Assembly (NCBI GenBank): GCA_033675265.1 | Contig: JAUJYZ010000311.1 | Span: 67,501 to 131,500, forward strand | DNA from: Actinostola sp. cb2023 | Taxonomy: Eukaryota; Cnidaria; Anthozoa; Actiniaria; Actinostolidae | Direction: 5' to 3' | Length of the DNA stretch: 64,000 nucleotides | Shown: piece by piece, positions 54,832-64,000 of the stretch | How the letters are laid out: every line of letters begins with the position of its first letter | Position numbering within the stretch: position 1 is the stretch's first letter | Position numbers and translations under genes: made by a program | Notes under the pieces: model-generated | Seen by the model: the letters and a program-made list of their open reading frames with translations, nothing else | Told to the model about the DNA's origin: nothing | The model's database searches: none

Positions 54832-57800
54832 ATTTTTGCAGAATAACCAACTTACTTCGCTACCCAGTGGTCTATTCAACAACACAAACATACTGAGTGT
54901 TCTGTAAGTAACAGCACTAGTTTAAATTTAATGCAAGGAAAGGTGATGACTTTACACAAAACCGAGTTGTCTTTAAAACTTTGCTTTGTTTATTTTTCTT
55001 CGCGTATCTTGCTTTTCACTGATATTGATTTTTCTGTGCAGAGATTTGGGTAATAACCAACTTACCTCGCTACCCAGTGGTCTTCTCAAGAACACAAGAG
55101 GCATGAGTTATTTGTAAGTAGAAACAAGAGACCATGAGGTCCCTCATGGTCTCTTGGTAGAAACAATAATCTTTATTGCGAAAAGACAAGGTCACTTTTC
55201 TTTGAGGTACTATCAATCCAGTGTAATGTATGACTCTTCAGTCACCCAAACAAACTCAGCTAGATGTTGGCGTATGCTTTTGATGCTGGCTAAAATCGAC
55301 GATTTCTGTTTAATAAATTGGGTGTTTCTTGTTGTACAGTCTGCATTGTATTCTTGGTTAGGTTTCTTTGTATGCAGGGTATTGTTTTGGTTCAAGTTCA
55401 TTCTTCTCGTTCTTTGTGTTCATTGTCTAACGTCATCTGGTGTTCTGCAACACCAAGAAACCTCCAACAAATTGACATCACCTCGTGGATCCACACTACT
55501 TTGACAATGTTATGACGAAATTGATCGTCAAGAAGAGGACAGACGCATAAAAAAGTGATGTCAATTTATTTTTTACAATAACAACAATTATTCAAACATG
55601 TTTACGTACACACCATCTTGTATTTCTCGATCTTACGAATTTCTTGACTATTTCTTGCAGTTCGTAGTCATTTAGTGTCGCAAAGCGAACGCTATCATTT
55701 ACTTTCTGTTCGGACTCAACTTCCTCCAGAGACAAGCATAGTTTTTCATCTGAAATTTCCTCAAGAAATCAGTTCAACTTGGAACGAAGGAAAATCGTCC
55801 ATTGATGACATTTTTCTCCTTCGATCTTCAGCTTTGTACGCGCCATTTTGTTTTTATCTGTCTGTCCTTTTATTGATGATGAAAATTAACCAATCAGCGC
55901 GCGAGAAATTTGTAAGTTATTGTAAAATAGTCATTCGATCGATCGATGACGATGATTTGATTATTGAATAAACTCTCTCACAAATTATAGATGTTCCAAA
56001 AGAAACCAAAGCAAACCCTTAAACGTTCCAACAACATTTATGATGTGCTACTTTTTGATTAAAACTGAGAAAGGTTGTATACGTAAATTATATTACGATA
56101 GCTTTTGTTTTCATTTTTGTATTGCAATAGTGCTTGTCAAGCATCACGTAACGAGCTCAAAAATCGTTCCCCTGTTTCCAAAATTTCAAAATTGTAGGAA
56201 CCCGATGCAGAAAACGTCACATACAGAAACCTTCACATGTACTATAACTCCACCATCAATATCGGGAAAATAAGAACAAGTAATCCTTCTCTTCTTTCAG
56301 CATTTCCCCCCAAGGATAGGTGTCGAAATCTTTTATAAGAAAGCACTCTACTGACAATGCTCTAGCAATAGTACTAAAAGTACCGGCAGGTTTTTGTTAC
56401 GAACAAAATTGGTCGCTCACATGGATGGGAGACTTCTCTTGAACAAAGTCATAAAATTGAAGAGGTCTCTGACATAGATCTCCAAATTTTGTTTCATATC
56501 TTTGTATTCAGGGTGGCTTGGGAGGATAGCAAACTCTTGCTCCAGTACAGGGGGAATCAGGTCCAAACGTTTCTTGCTCCAGTACAGGGGGAATCAGGTC
56601 CAAACGTTTCTTGCTCCAGTACAGGGGGAATCAGGTCCAAACGTTTCTTGCTCCAGTACAGGGGGAATCAGGTCCAAACGTTTCTTGCTCCAGTACAGGG
56701 GGAATCAGGTCCAAACGTTTCTTGCTCCAGTACAGGGGGAATCAGGTCCAAACGTTTCTTGCTCCAGTACAGGGGGAATCAGGTCCAAACGTTTCTTGCT
56801 CCAGTACAGGGGGAATCAGGTCCAAACGTTTCTTTGCTGAGTAAATGATTTTCATGCACCGCAACCAATACATTCATCCAAAACACAGAATCTCCTTTCT
56901 TTTCACAAATTCGGAAAGGAGCCATCTCCCATTTCGGCTCTCCCCGTCGTCGCGCTCGTTCAGTTGGTATCCACGCAACATGCAAAGCTCTTAAAACAGG
57001 AATCGGAACAGGATTTTGGACTCTTGTAGAGTTTATTAGTCGGGCTTCCTGTGGAAGGCCCGACTCTAAAAATGCAGTCCGGTCGTTGTCGTATTCTTCT
57101 TTGACCTCAAATCGCCAACTGGATTCTACAGTGCATGCGCCCTGTGCCGGCCGCTAAGATAATCACCGACGGCTCTAACTTCATGGTTTACCAACACGAG
57201 ATATTAACCTTGTTGGAGGAAGGTTATGTCGTCTTGTTTTCAAAATAACCACAATAATTCATAGAGATATGGATTTATCAATCCAATACTTAATAGTACT
57301 ACAAAGGGTTTAGAAATATTTAGAACTTACAACGAAGAGAGTTGATACACGCAGTGAAGAGAAAAATGAAATTACGTCAGTTGTGAGGTTTTTACACCGA
57401 GCCGAGGTAAACCCATATTTACACTTCATCCAAACATTGTTTAATCACTCTGCGATGTCTAGTTTATGTATGCGGTATTTGTATTTGTATTTGTATGGAT
57501 ATATTTATGGTATTCCAAAAACTATAACCATTGTCATTCATGATCGCTGAGTTTGTGAAATCAGTACTGAAATTAATTGCAAGGAAAGCATGTTCTACCG
57601 AGTCACGCAACGAGCGAACAAACACTGTTTTAATCGCACTAAGATATATATATATTTAGTTCAAATATGCTACAGTTACTGAGAAGCCCGACTTCACGCT
57701 AGTAGAGCGTCTAGTTTCGCTAAGAGCACCGACGTTATCTTTAGAAATATGGTTGAAAGATGTTTCTAAAATCACTCTACAATAATTATTGTTGTGTTTC

Positions 57801-59329
57801 TACTTATATTTGTTCAACAGAATGCTTTATCATAACAACCTATCCTATCTGAACTACTTCATGCTAGGGTACCTGAGATATCTACGTATACTGTAAGTAT
57901 TGTAGCTTATTTGGCGGACAATGAAACAATTTACTATGCCCAATAAATTGAATTCTACGTCGACAAATTAAGTCGACTCAGATCTGAATTATGGAGATAT
58001 TAGTACTATCGAGTAAAACATCCATGCTACATATTGGGTCTATCAGTCACGGTGTTAGTACAAGTTTGGCTATTTTTAGAACACGATCATTTCTCGAAAT
58101 TGACCAATCACTGTGCACTTCCGGTTTTATTTGCAGTAACTCGTTTTATTTGTAGCAACTCGTTTTATTTGCAGCAACTCGTTTTATTTGCAGCAACTCG
58201 TTTTATTTGCAGCAACTCGTTTTATTTGTTGCAACTCGTTTTATTTGCAGCAACTCGTTTTATTTGCAGCAACTCGTTTTATTTGCAGCAACTCGTTTTA
58301 TTTGTTGCAACTCGTTTTATTTGCAGCAACTCGTTTTATTTGTTGCAACTCGTTTTATTTGCAGCAACTCGTTTTATTTGCAGCATGCAACTCGTTTTAT
58401 TTGCAGCAACTCGTTTTATTTGCAGCAACTCGTTTTATTTGCAGCAACTCGTTTTATTTGTTGCAACTCGTTTTATTTGCAGCAACTCGTTTTATTTGCA
58501 GCAACTCGTTTTATTTGTTGCAACTCGTTTTATTTGCAGCAACTCGTTTTATTTGCAGCAACTCGTTTTATTTGCAGCAACTCGTTTTATTTGTTGCAAC
58601 TCGTTTTATTTGTTGCAACTCGTTTTATTTGCAGCAACTCGTTTTATTTGCAGCAACTCGTTTTATTTGCAGCAACTCGTTTTATTTGCAGCAACTCGTT
58701 TTATTTGCAGCAACTCGTTTTATTTGTTGCAACTCGTTTTATTTGCAGCAACTCGTTTTATTTGCAGCAACTCGTTTTATTTGTAGCAACTCGTTTGTAT
58801 TTGCAGCAACTCGTTTAATGCTGCAACTCGTTTTATTTGCAGCAACTCGTTTTATTTGTGAAACATGAAACAGGTTAGATTAGGGTCGGGAGACAGGACC
58901 TCAGGTTTAACGTCCTTATCCGAGAAGACATGAAGGTCTAACCATTTGCAGATGTAATTACAAAGGCAGCACCTTCTCCTCAATTATTATATGATTGGTC
59001 AATTTCGTGTTCTAAAAATAGCCAAACTTGTTCGAACGCCGTGATATATTTTAATGCTACATGGATGCTCCTACTTATGGGCTCCTGCCGTACTTTAATG
59101 TATCAGCTAGATTTCAGATTTATTTAGAATTAACTTTGAATAATAGTAACAATTTAGATTTTTTCAAAGTTGAATAATTATAAGAAGTGATGAGCGATCG
59201 AGAGGTCAGAAACCGGCTAGCAACAGAAAACAGAAAAAGACAAGACTCGACAAGACACATTAATAAACTAAGTTCATTATTATTATTATTAGTGGTAGTA
59301 TTATTATTATTAGTATTATTAGCATTAGT

Positions 59330-59360
<31 letters not shown>

Positions 59361-59385
59361 GTATTAGTATTTATTAGTATTAGTA

Positions 59386-59436
<51 letters not shown>

Positions 59437-62050
59437 TATAACTGCTTGATAACACTGTACATTTTATTACTGTTGATGGATCTCATTCGAATTCTATTTT
59501 AAGGGTTGCGTCGTATAACAACATTGAATACATTGAAGATTATACATTTATGCACTGTCCATCTCTAAAATACATGTAAGTATCTTTCACTTTGTACTGC
59601 ATTGTACTGTCCATATGCACTGTCCATCTCTAAAATACATGTAAGTATCTTTCACTTTGTACTGCATTGTACTGTCAATGTCATTAACGTTGTCCAGCTA
59701 AAAAGAAAAGAAATTAACACTACAATAAATGTCACGTGTCTCATTCTATATTCGTTTTGCGCGCGTGGAATTTTCATTTCAAAATCAAACATCACCTCAG
59801 TGTGAAAACAAATTTTAACAATGCATTTTTTCACAAGCAGAGAAAATTTCATGCGTGACATTCATGTAGTGTTAATCTCTTTTTAGCTGGACAGTAAAGG
59901 CCGATTTACATGATACGATTTGTCGGCCCGATTTTTGATAAGCTTCGTTCGGAAAAATGAAGAAATCGGCCCGATTCGGAAAAATTTGTTGCACTGCAAC
60001 AGATTTTTTCGTGTCGGGCCGATTTTTTGAAAGGAAAATCAAATGAATTGGAGTGTTAAAAACAATAGAACTCAAATCGGGCCGACAAATCGTATCGTGT
60101 AAATCGGCCTTAAGTTCGTAACATCGCATTTGATTTTCACTCAACAGTTTCCTGTTCAACAATCGACTGAAGACAATTACAACCAGAACATTTTTAGGAG
60201 CGATTAATCTCGAAATATTGTAAGTATTACAATAGTAAACACAACAAACAACAACATCAATTAACGAAAAACAAATAACAACAAAACCTTACAAACGTTA
60301 ATAGCATATTTAACAATGATCTGAAATACAAATAACCATGACAACTAGAAAACTACAAAATACGCATCAGCTTCAACTGTTATTATTTCATGCCGAGAAT
60401 ATCCGCGGCAACACTTGCAACCACGGCCACTAATATTGAGATGATATGATACAACATTTATACAAGCATCAAGAGTTCCAGACTTCCGGTACGCGCGCAA
60501 TGCATTGTGAGGTTCAAAGGAAAAGTGAGCACCAAGTGAGCAAAATCATATCTTGGGCTCCCTGTGTCTAGAATTGGTGCTCACTTTTCCGAGTTTCCTT
60601 TGTAATAATCTCATAATGCATTGCGTGCGTACCGGAAGTCTGGAAATCTTGATGCTTGTACTGATAGCGCATATCCATAGGTAATATACACCTATTTAGA
60701 AAAAACGTTGACAACGGGCGATCTGAAATGGATGATCTGAGACCAAGACGAATTATGGGAAACTGAGGGTCTTTTGTTAGTAACATGTGAAAATCATTCA
60801 TTCGACCTCAAGTTTGGAATCACGCTTGGTGTTCGAACGAGATATGGCGGATGTTAAGTACTATATACAATATTCGCGTCCGATCTGTATGGGATTTACA
60901 AACTCGAGCCGTAGGCGAGAGTTTGTAAATTCCATACAGATCGGACGCGAATATTGTATATTACTTATCGAATCCAACGATGTATAACTGGATATTTTAC
61001 TATAATTTTGATGCATGATTGGAAGCTGTTTGGCCGAGAAAATCCAACTTAAAGTATTTGCAAATGAGGACGATTTTCTATCCGATTGTTTCATGATTCG
61101 ATGAATACAACGAAGTGTTTTGTCGGACCGCCATTAGAGAAGCAATTTGCAGCCACGCGGTTAGTTAATTAGTAAATTGGTGTATTTTTTAGTGGTTTTG
61201 AGCCAGTCACTGAGGGTGGTCACGGCCAGGGATTGTTACTCGTCCTCAGTATTTTTTTTTACGTGGTTATTAAGTGCAGTGTAGAGTTCAAGAGATGGGA
61301 CCGCCATTTACGTTATATTATTATTTATTATAGTGTCCCCAATTAGTTGTATAAACTAAATACATTGACACTGAAATAAAGTCATTAAATTATTATTATT
61401 ATTTATTATTATTATTATTTACGTGATCATCCGAGCAACGTGAACTATTTAAAAAACCATTTGTAGATGTAATTACAAAGGCAGCACCTTAAGACCCTCA
61501 GTGTTGGTCCGGCCAGGGACTGATTAACGCAAGGCATGTTGTAGAATTCTTTCAGATAACCCTATCGAATCCATCGCTGAAAAAGCTTTCTACAACAACT
61601 ACCGACTACAAAAACTGTAAGTGATATCTGAATAGAGTTGTTTTCGTATGAGTGGGAAACATACGACACGGAGTTAAGGTAATGGTACGGAATCGAAGAT
61701 ATCTATTCAACCCAACCCTTGATTCAACCAATCAGAGCGCGCAAAATCATTGCTCAACCAATCAGAATGCTTGGACACGGCCGCACGAAAACGACTCAGT
61801 CTATACCACTACATTAATAATTATGAATGAATTGAATAAACATTGATATAAACAGGGTGGTCCCTTTATAGTAGAAAAAGCTACTGCTATCAATGGGAGC
61901 CCTAATATTTGCAACACAGATACTAAAGTAAATGATGATGTAGACGGGTGAAAAACGTTCTTTCTCCACAGGTTTTTGTTGCAAACTAACGTGAAGGTCG
62001 TCACTATGAATTGGTTTAATGTCTTTTAAAAGACCTGTATCACTAGCAAT
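54832..62050 (+). CDS. Leucine-rich-repeat protein, seven single-repeat exons (incomplete)
   Basis: Exons 54832-54903, 55042-55113, 57821-57892, 59504-59575, 60148-60219, 61545-61616 are each exactly 72 bases, start after AG with one base, end with two bases of a codon before gtaagt (phase 2-2), and encode one 24-residue LRR (for example [60 protein letters not shown]). A further exon at 61972-62050 (79 bases) fits only if one base is dropped from TTTTAAAA (62024-62031). One-LRR-per-exon with phase 2 introns is typical of LGR/relaxin-type receptors and other extracellular LRR proteins; signal peptide and any membrane part are outside the window or unseen. The first two exons are near duplicates, including intron sequence. 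Confidence 0.8.
55126..55157. repeat. Perfect short palindrome just after the second LRR exon
   Basis: caagagaccatgaggt / ccctcatggtctcttg, 13 bases after the exon end at 55113, so it could fold over or near the donor in the transcript. Confidence 0.8.
55320..55465 (-). mobile_element. MITE family 1, copy 4
   Basis: 146 bp, same orientation as copy 2; flanked by AATAAATT (55312-55319) and AACAAATT (55466-55473), one mismatch. In the LRR gene intron. Confidence 0.9.
55474..56535. other. LRR gene intron, unassigned
   Basis: No exon or repeat recognised. Contains aatcagcgcgcgag-type segments that also occur in other repeats of the window. Confidence 0.4.
56536..56832 (+). repeat. 37 bp tandem repeat, eight copies
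   Basis: The unit ttgctccagtacaggggga atcaggtccaaacgtttc is essentially identical in all copies with no spacers. All three plus frames stay open through the array, which explains overlapping spurious proteins. Confidence 0.95.
57031..57716 (+). mobile_element. Repeat family 2, copy 2
   Basis: Opens tttattagtcgggcttcctg and closes agaagcccgacttcacgcta...gcgtctagtt, like 9325-9777 but longer in the middle. Non-coding. Confidence 0.8.
58010..59070. mobile_element. Foldback carrying a 19 bp satellite
   Basis: Arms tccatgctacat...cacggtgttagtacaagttt ggctatttttagaacacga (58020-58110) and the inverse (58985-59068). Between them 58135-58860 is an array of about 38 units aactcgttttatttgcagc / aactcgttttatttgttgc (19 bp), in which AGC and TGC variants alternate irregularly. 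No real coding region. Confidence 0.85.
59245..59440 (+). repeat. Retroposon tail and (ATT)n array
   Basis: caagacacattaataaacta followed by about 160 bases of (att)n with g interruptions; same signature as at 31190 and 43490. Confidence 0.85.
59551..59680 (+). repeat. 65 bp tandem duplication over an LRR exon end and its donor
   Basis: tgcactgtccatctctaaaatacat|gtaagtatcttt...tgtactgtcc occurs at 59551 and again at 59616. The last 25 bases of the fourth LRR exon in this group and its donor are thus present twice. Confidence 0.85.
59898..60113. mobile_element. Foldback MITE with AGGCCGATTTACA ends (Harbinger-like)
   Basis: Ends aggccgatttaca / tgtaaatcggcct with TAA on both sides, and inner arms acgatttgtcggcccgattt / inverse. 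A 3 bp TAA duplication would suit PIF/Harbinger. Confidence 0.75.
60465..60662. mobile_element. Foldback with the recurrent motif at its apex
   Basis: Arms catcaagagttccagacttc cggtacgcgcgcaatgcatt and inverse; the apex holds tcttgggctccctgtgtcta (60551). Confidence 0.8.
60848..60968. repeat. Near-perfect palindrome
   Basis: Arms atacaatattcgcgtccgat ctgtatggg.atttacaaactc and inverse around gagccgtaggc. An atatggcggatg block precedes it. Confidence 0.85.
61335..61425 (+). repeat. Retroposon 3' tail
   Basis: gtgtccccaattagttgtat ... ttgacactgaaataaagtca followed by (tta)n. Confidence 0.7.
61633..61798. mobile_element. MITE family 5, copy 4
   Basis: agagttgttttcgtatgagt...ggtacggaatcg...caaccaatcagagcgcgcaa...acgaaaacgact. 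Lies 17 bases after the sixth LRR exon. Confidence 0.8.
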
Positions 62051-62084
62051 GTAAGTATTGTTTCAAGTTAGGCGGAGGACCATT

Positions 62085-62468
62085 CCAGGAGAAGGCGAAA
62101 GGGAGAGGGAGAGGGAAAGAGGGAGAGGGGAGGAGAGGGAGGAGAGGAGAGGGAGAGGGAGAGGGAGAGGGAGAGGGAGAGGGAGAGGGAGAGGGAGAGG
62201 GAGAGGGAGAGGGAGAGGGAGAGGGAGAGGGAGAGAGGGGAGAGGGAGAGGGAGAGGGAGAGGGAGAGGGAGAGGGAGAGGGAGAGGGAGAGGGGAGAGG
62301 GAGAGGGAGAGGGAGAGGGAGAGGGAGAGGGAGAGGGAGAGGGAGAGGGGAGGGAGAGGGAGAGGGAGAGGGAGAGGGAGAGGGAGGGAGAGGGAGAGGG
62401 AGAGGGAGAGGGAGAGGGAGAGGGAGAGGAGAGGGAGAGGGAGAGGGAGAGGGAGAGGGAGAGGGAGA
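62085..62468 (+). repeat. (GGGAGA)n microsatellite, about 380 bp
   Basis: Almost pure gggaga hexamers with occasional deletions; open frames in several phases are artefacts. Confidence 0.97.
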
Positions 62469-62483
62469 AACCTCTTCTGGCGA

Positions 62484-62621
62484 CTGGTATATCGGCTGAT
62501 AATGTCCGCGGCTGAGATATCGTCCGAATAATAAACAGTTGGCCGAGCAACTGAGCTTCGAGCAACTGTGATATTTTGAGGACCATCTCTAAGCCAAGGA
62601 CATTATCAGCCGATATACCAG
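62484..62621. repeat. Inverted pair next to the microsatellite
   Basis: tggtatatcggctgataatgtcc (62487) and ggacattatcagccgatatacca (to 62621) are exact inverses about 90 bases apart. Confidence 0.85.
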
Positions 62622-63158
62622 TAAGCCAGAAAGGGGTTTATTTATTTTATAACCCTTCGATTAATTTTCGAAGTATGTCTTCTGTAAATAAAACACTCGG
62701 CTCGGAAAAACCACATTCATTGCGAATTTTGTTGACCGGCTTTTTGCGGTGTTTTTCGGACTGCCGACCAAAACCTTTATTTCCATCCAGGTCACTCGCC
62801 AAAAGGGGATTATTGTTCTGCCATTACAATTTAGATAATTTCATTTTTCTCAAAAGTGGGAAATATCATCTCCAAACTGGGGGAGATTACCTGGCATCCG
62901 TCCAGTAAAATTGTACCACGTGACCCGTTTTAACCAATTATGGGTGCGCGCGAAAATTTATCGATGGGTTATAAGCGCTGATAACACTAACTCGTCCGAA
63001 GAACCAATCAAAATGCTCAAAATGCAATAGCCGAGGTTGAGTATTTAATAAAATCTGTTATCATTCACATTATCTTCTCCGGGATTTTCATTGGTCGAGA
63101 GACGACTACGTCACTGCAGATAACTTCCTACGAATAAGTGTTTTCGTTCTCCTCGACA
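62622..63158. other. Intergenic, nothing recognised
   Basis: A 110-codon plus frame overlaps here but shows no family content. Upstream of the possible gene start at 63159 there is cactgcagataactt and a tacgtcac (CRE-like) box at 63107. Confidence 0.4.
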
Positions 63159-63195
63159 ATGGCAGCTCGATTTTTTTCCAGAGTTGTTGCTTCAG
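63159..63195 (+). CDS. Possible first exon with mitochondrial presequence, copy 1
   Basis: ATG in a good context (gacaATGGCAGC) opens MAARFFSRVVAS, an amphipathic Arg-rich stretch like a mitochondrial targeting peptide, followed by a donor (cag|gtgaca). No downstream exon is in the window, so the product is unknown. Confidence 0.4.
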
Positions 63196-63371
63196 GTGAC
63201 AGAAAATAATGTGAATGATAAAACAATTATTGAACTCGGTCTTTGCAAAATATCGTGATTTTGTCAGTGGCTCTGCCTTCGGCATCGGCAAATAATTATT
63301 CTACTCGCCACTGACAAATCACGATAGTTGCTCAACCTCTTCCAATAATTGCTAATTCGTTCTCCTCGATA

Positions 63372-63408
63372 ATGGCAGCTCGGTTTTTTTCCAGAGTTGT
63401 TGCTTTAG
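63372..63408 (+). CDS. Possible first exon with mitochondrial presequence, copy 2
   Basis: Same 37-base exon with two or three changes (MAARFFSRVVAL, donor tag|gtgaga) and the same upstream ttctcctcga. Tandem duplication of promoter plus exon 1, with gcatcggcaaataattattc repeated too (63281 and 63432). Either copy could be the used start, or one is dead. Confidence 0.35.
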
Positions 63409-63497
63409 GTGAGAGAAAATAACGAGTGAACGGCATCGGCAAATAATTATTCTACTCGCCACTGACAAATCATGATATTTTGCTCAACCTCTTCCAA

Positions 63498-63550
63498 TAA
63501 TTACTCGGGCCCAGGCCGCAGGCCGCCCGAGTTAGAAAATGCGGATTTCG

Positions 63551-63594
<44 letters not shown>

Positions 63595-64000
63595 TTTGTT
63601 CGGCTTCAAAATGACGAGTATGCGACGTATTTAATCGTATAAGATTACTCCGCAGATTTGAAAAGATAAAGGAGACACAGGACTCAAGTAGATTATGAAT
63701 CTTAGTTTTGAAAGCAGCTGTAGATCTTCAAGCTATTAAAAGGTCAGGATTCTAGTTCATCGTTCAATGACTAGAAGTGGTAAAAGGACTAGAAGCTCGC
63801 TTAAAATATTTTTTTTTTTAAACAAACGCGAGGCCGTTATCGGAACCATCTGACCTATGCAACCTCAAGACGTATCATGTTCGTACTCACCGGACTAATA
63901 GTCTCCCTCGTCACTCAACTGTCACTGATTGTCATGACGTCAGAGAAATTATATTGTATTGAAGAAGATGTCCTTGTTTTATTCGACGTTCGAACCGTAA
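63498..64000 (+). repeat. Repeat family 4, copy 2
   Basis: Inverse of 15100-15600: tcgggcccaggccgcaggcc..., a (gta)n array of about 16 units (63550-63595), then cggcttcaaaatgacgagta... to the end. Extends beyond the window. Confidence 0.9.

Noticed and set aside
56489..56848. Possible CRISPR-like array of 37 bp repeats
   Set aside because: Repeats abut directly without spacers, and the genome is eukaryotic; it is a plain minisatellite.
58034..58868. Three overlapping frames of over 200 codons
   Set aside because: 19 bp satellite without stops; the three frames are cyclic versions of the same peptide.
59187..59441. 84-codon frame ending in a Tyr/Leu/Val run
   Set aside because: Read through an (ATT)n array; no independent support.
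62058..62586. Frames of 157 and 172 codons (Arg/Gly or Ser/Pro-Leu rich)
   Set aside because: (GGGAGA)n microsatellite artefact.

Overview
This is a eukaryotic, intron-rich, repeat-laden nuclear window from an animal, most likely a non-bilaterian (cnidarian such as an anthozoan, or a sponge). The reasons are six conserved animal genes with GT-AG introns, a secreted PAN plus fibrinogen-domain gene, a single-leucine-rich-repeat-per-exon gene, GIY-YIG Penelope-like retroelement remains, tRNA-derived short repeats and a very dense load of foldback (MITE-like) DNA elements. The phylum call is inference; no species can be named from the sequence.

Layout. Left half: 1-2870 (-) deoxyhypusine synthase DHPS, running off the left edge; 3075-10690 (+) COQ4, whose fourth intron carries a decayed transposon with its own coding region; 12812-19111 (-) proteasome subunit PSMB1, with a 1.2 kb polypurine tract in intron 2; 19294-20300 (+) LSM2, complete, 95 residues; 24033-32681 (-) EDF1/MBF1, complete, 147 residues, with a 2.9 kb nested mobile element in its last intron; 32902-33978 (+) NFKBIL1. 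These six genes form three head-to-head pairs (DHPS/COQ4, PSMB1/LSM2, EDF1/NFKBIL1) with 130-220 bp between start codons and an ATGGCGG motif in each gap. They are basic housekeeping genes (translation-factor modification, coenzyme Q, proteasome, splicing/mRNA decay, transcription coactivation) and do not form one pathway. Five of the six human orthologues lie in 6p21, 9q34 or 19p13, the regions of the human MHC paralogon, so the block looks like proto-MHC-type ancestral linkage.

Right half (34-64 kb) is accessory: a hAT-like element, a truncated Penelope-like element with a GIY-YIG domain and a hammerhead-ribozyme-like motif, a complete three-exon PAN/fibrinogen gene (41159-42671, -), a partial segmental duplication that left an intact orphan last fibrinogen exon (46683-46945, -), a partial gene of an unrecognised lineage-expanded family (51069-53324, -), and seven phase-2 leucine-rich-repeat exons (54832-62050, +) plus a relative at 38138. 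A possible duplicated first exon with a mitochondrial presequence lies at 63159 and 63372.

Mobile DNA dominates the rest. A short motif, CACAGGNAGCCCAA, recurs at least two dozen times in both orientations, at the tips, apices or termini of different foldbacks, and forms the ends of a 494 bp element with a 7 bp target duplication. It also brackets the coding transposon in the COQ4 intron, and this is the best candidate for an undescribed system. Several exons need a one-base homopolymer change to stay in frame, which suggests uncorrected long-read assembly errors. All splice models come from reading the sequence by eye against remembered family sequences; no alignment was run.
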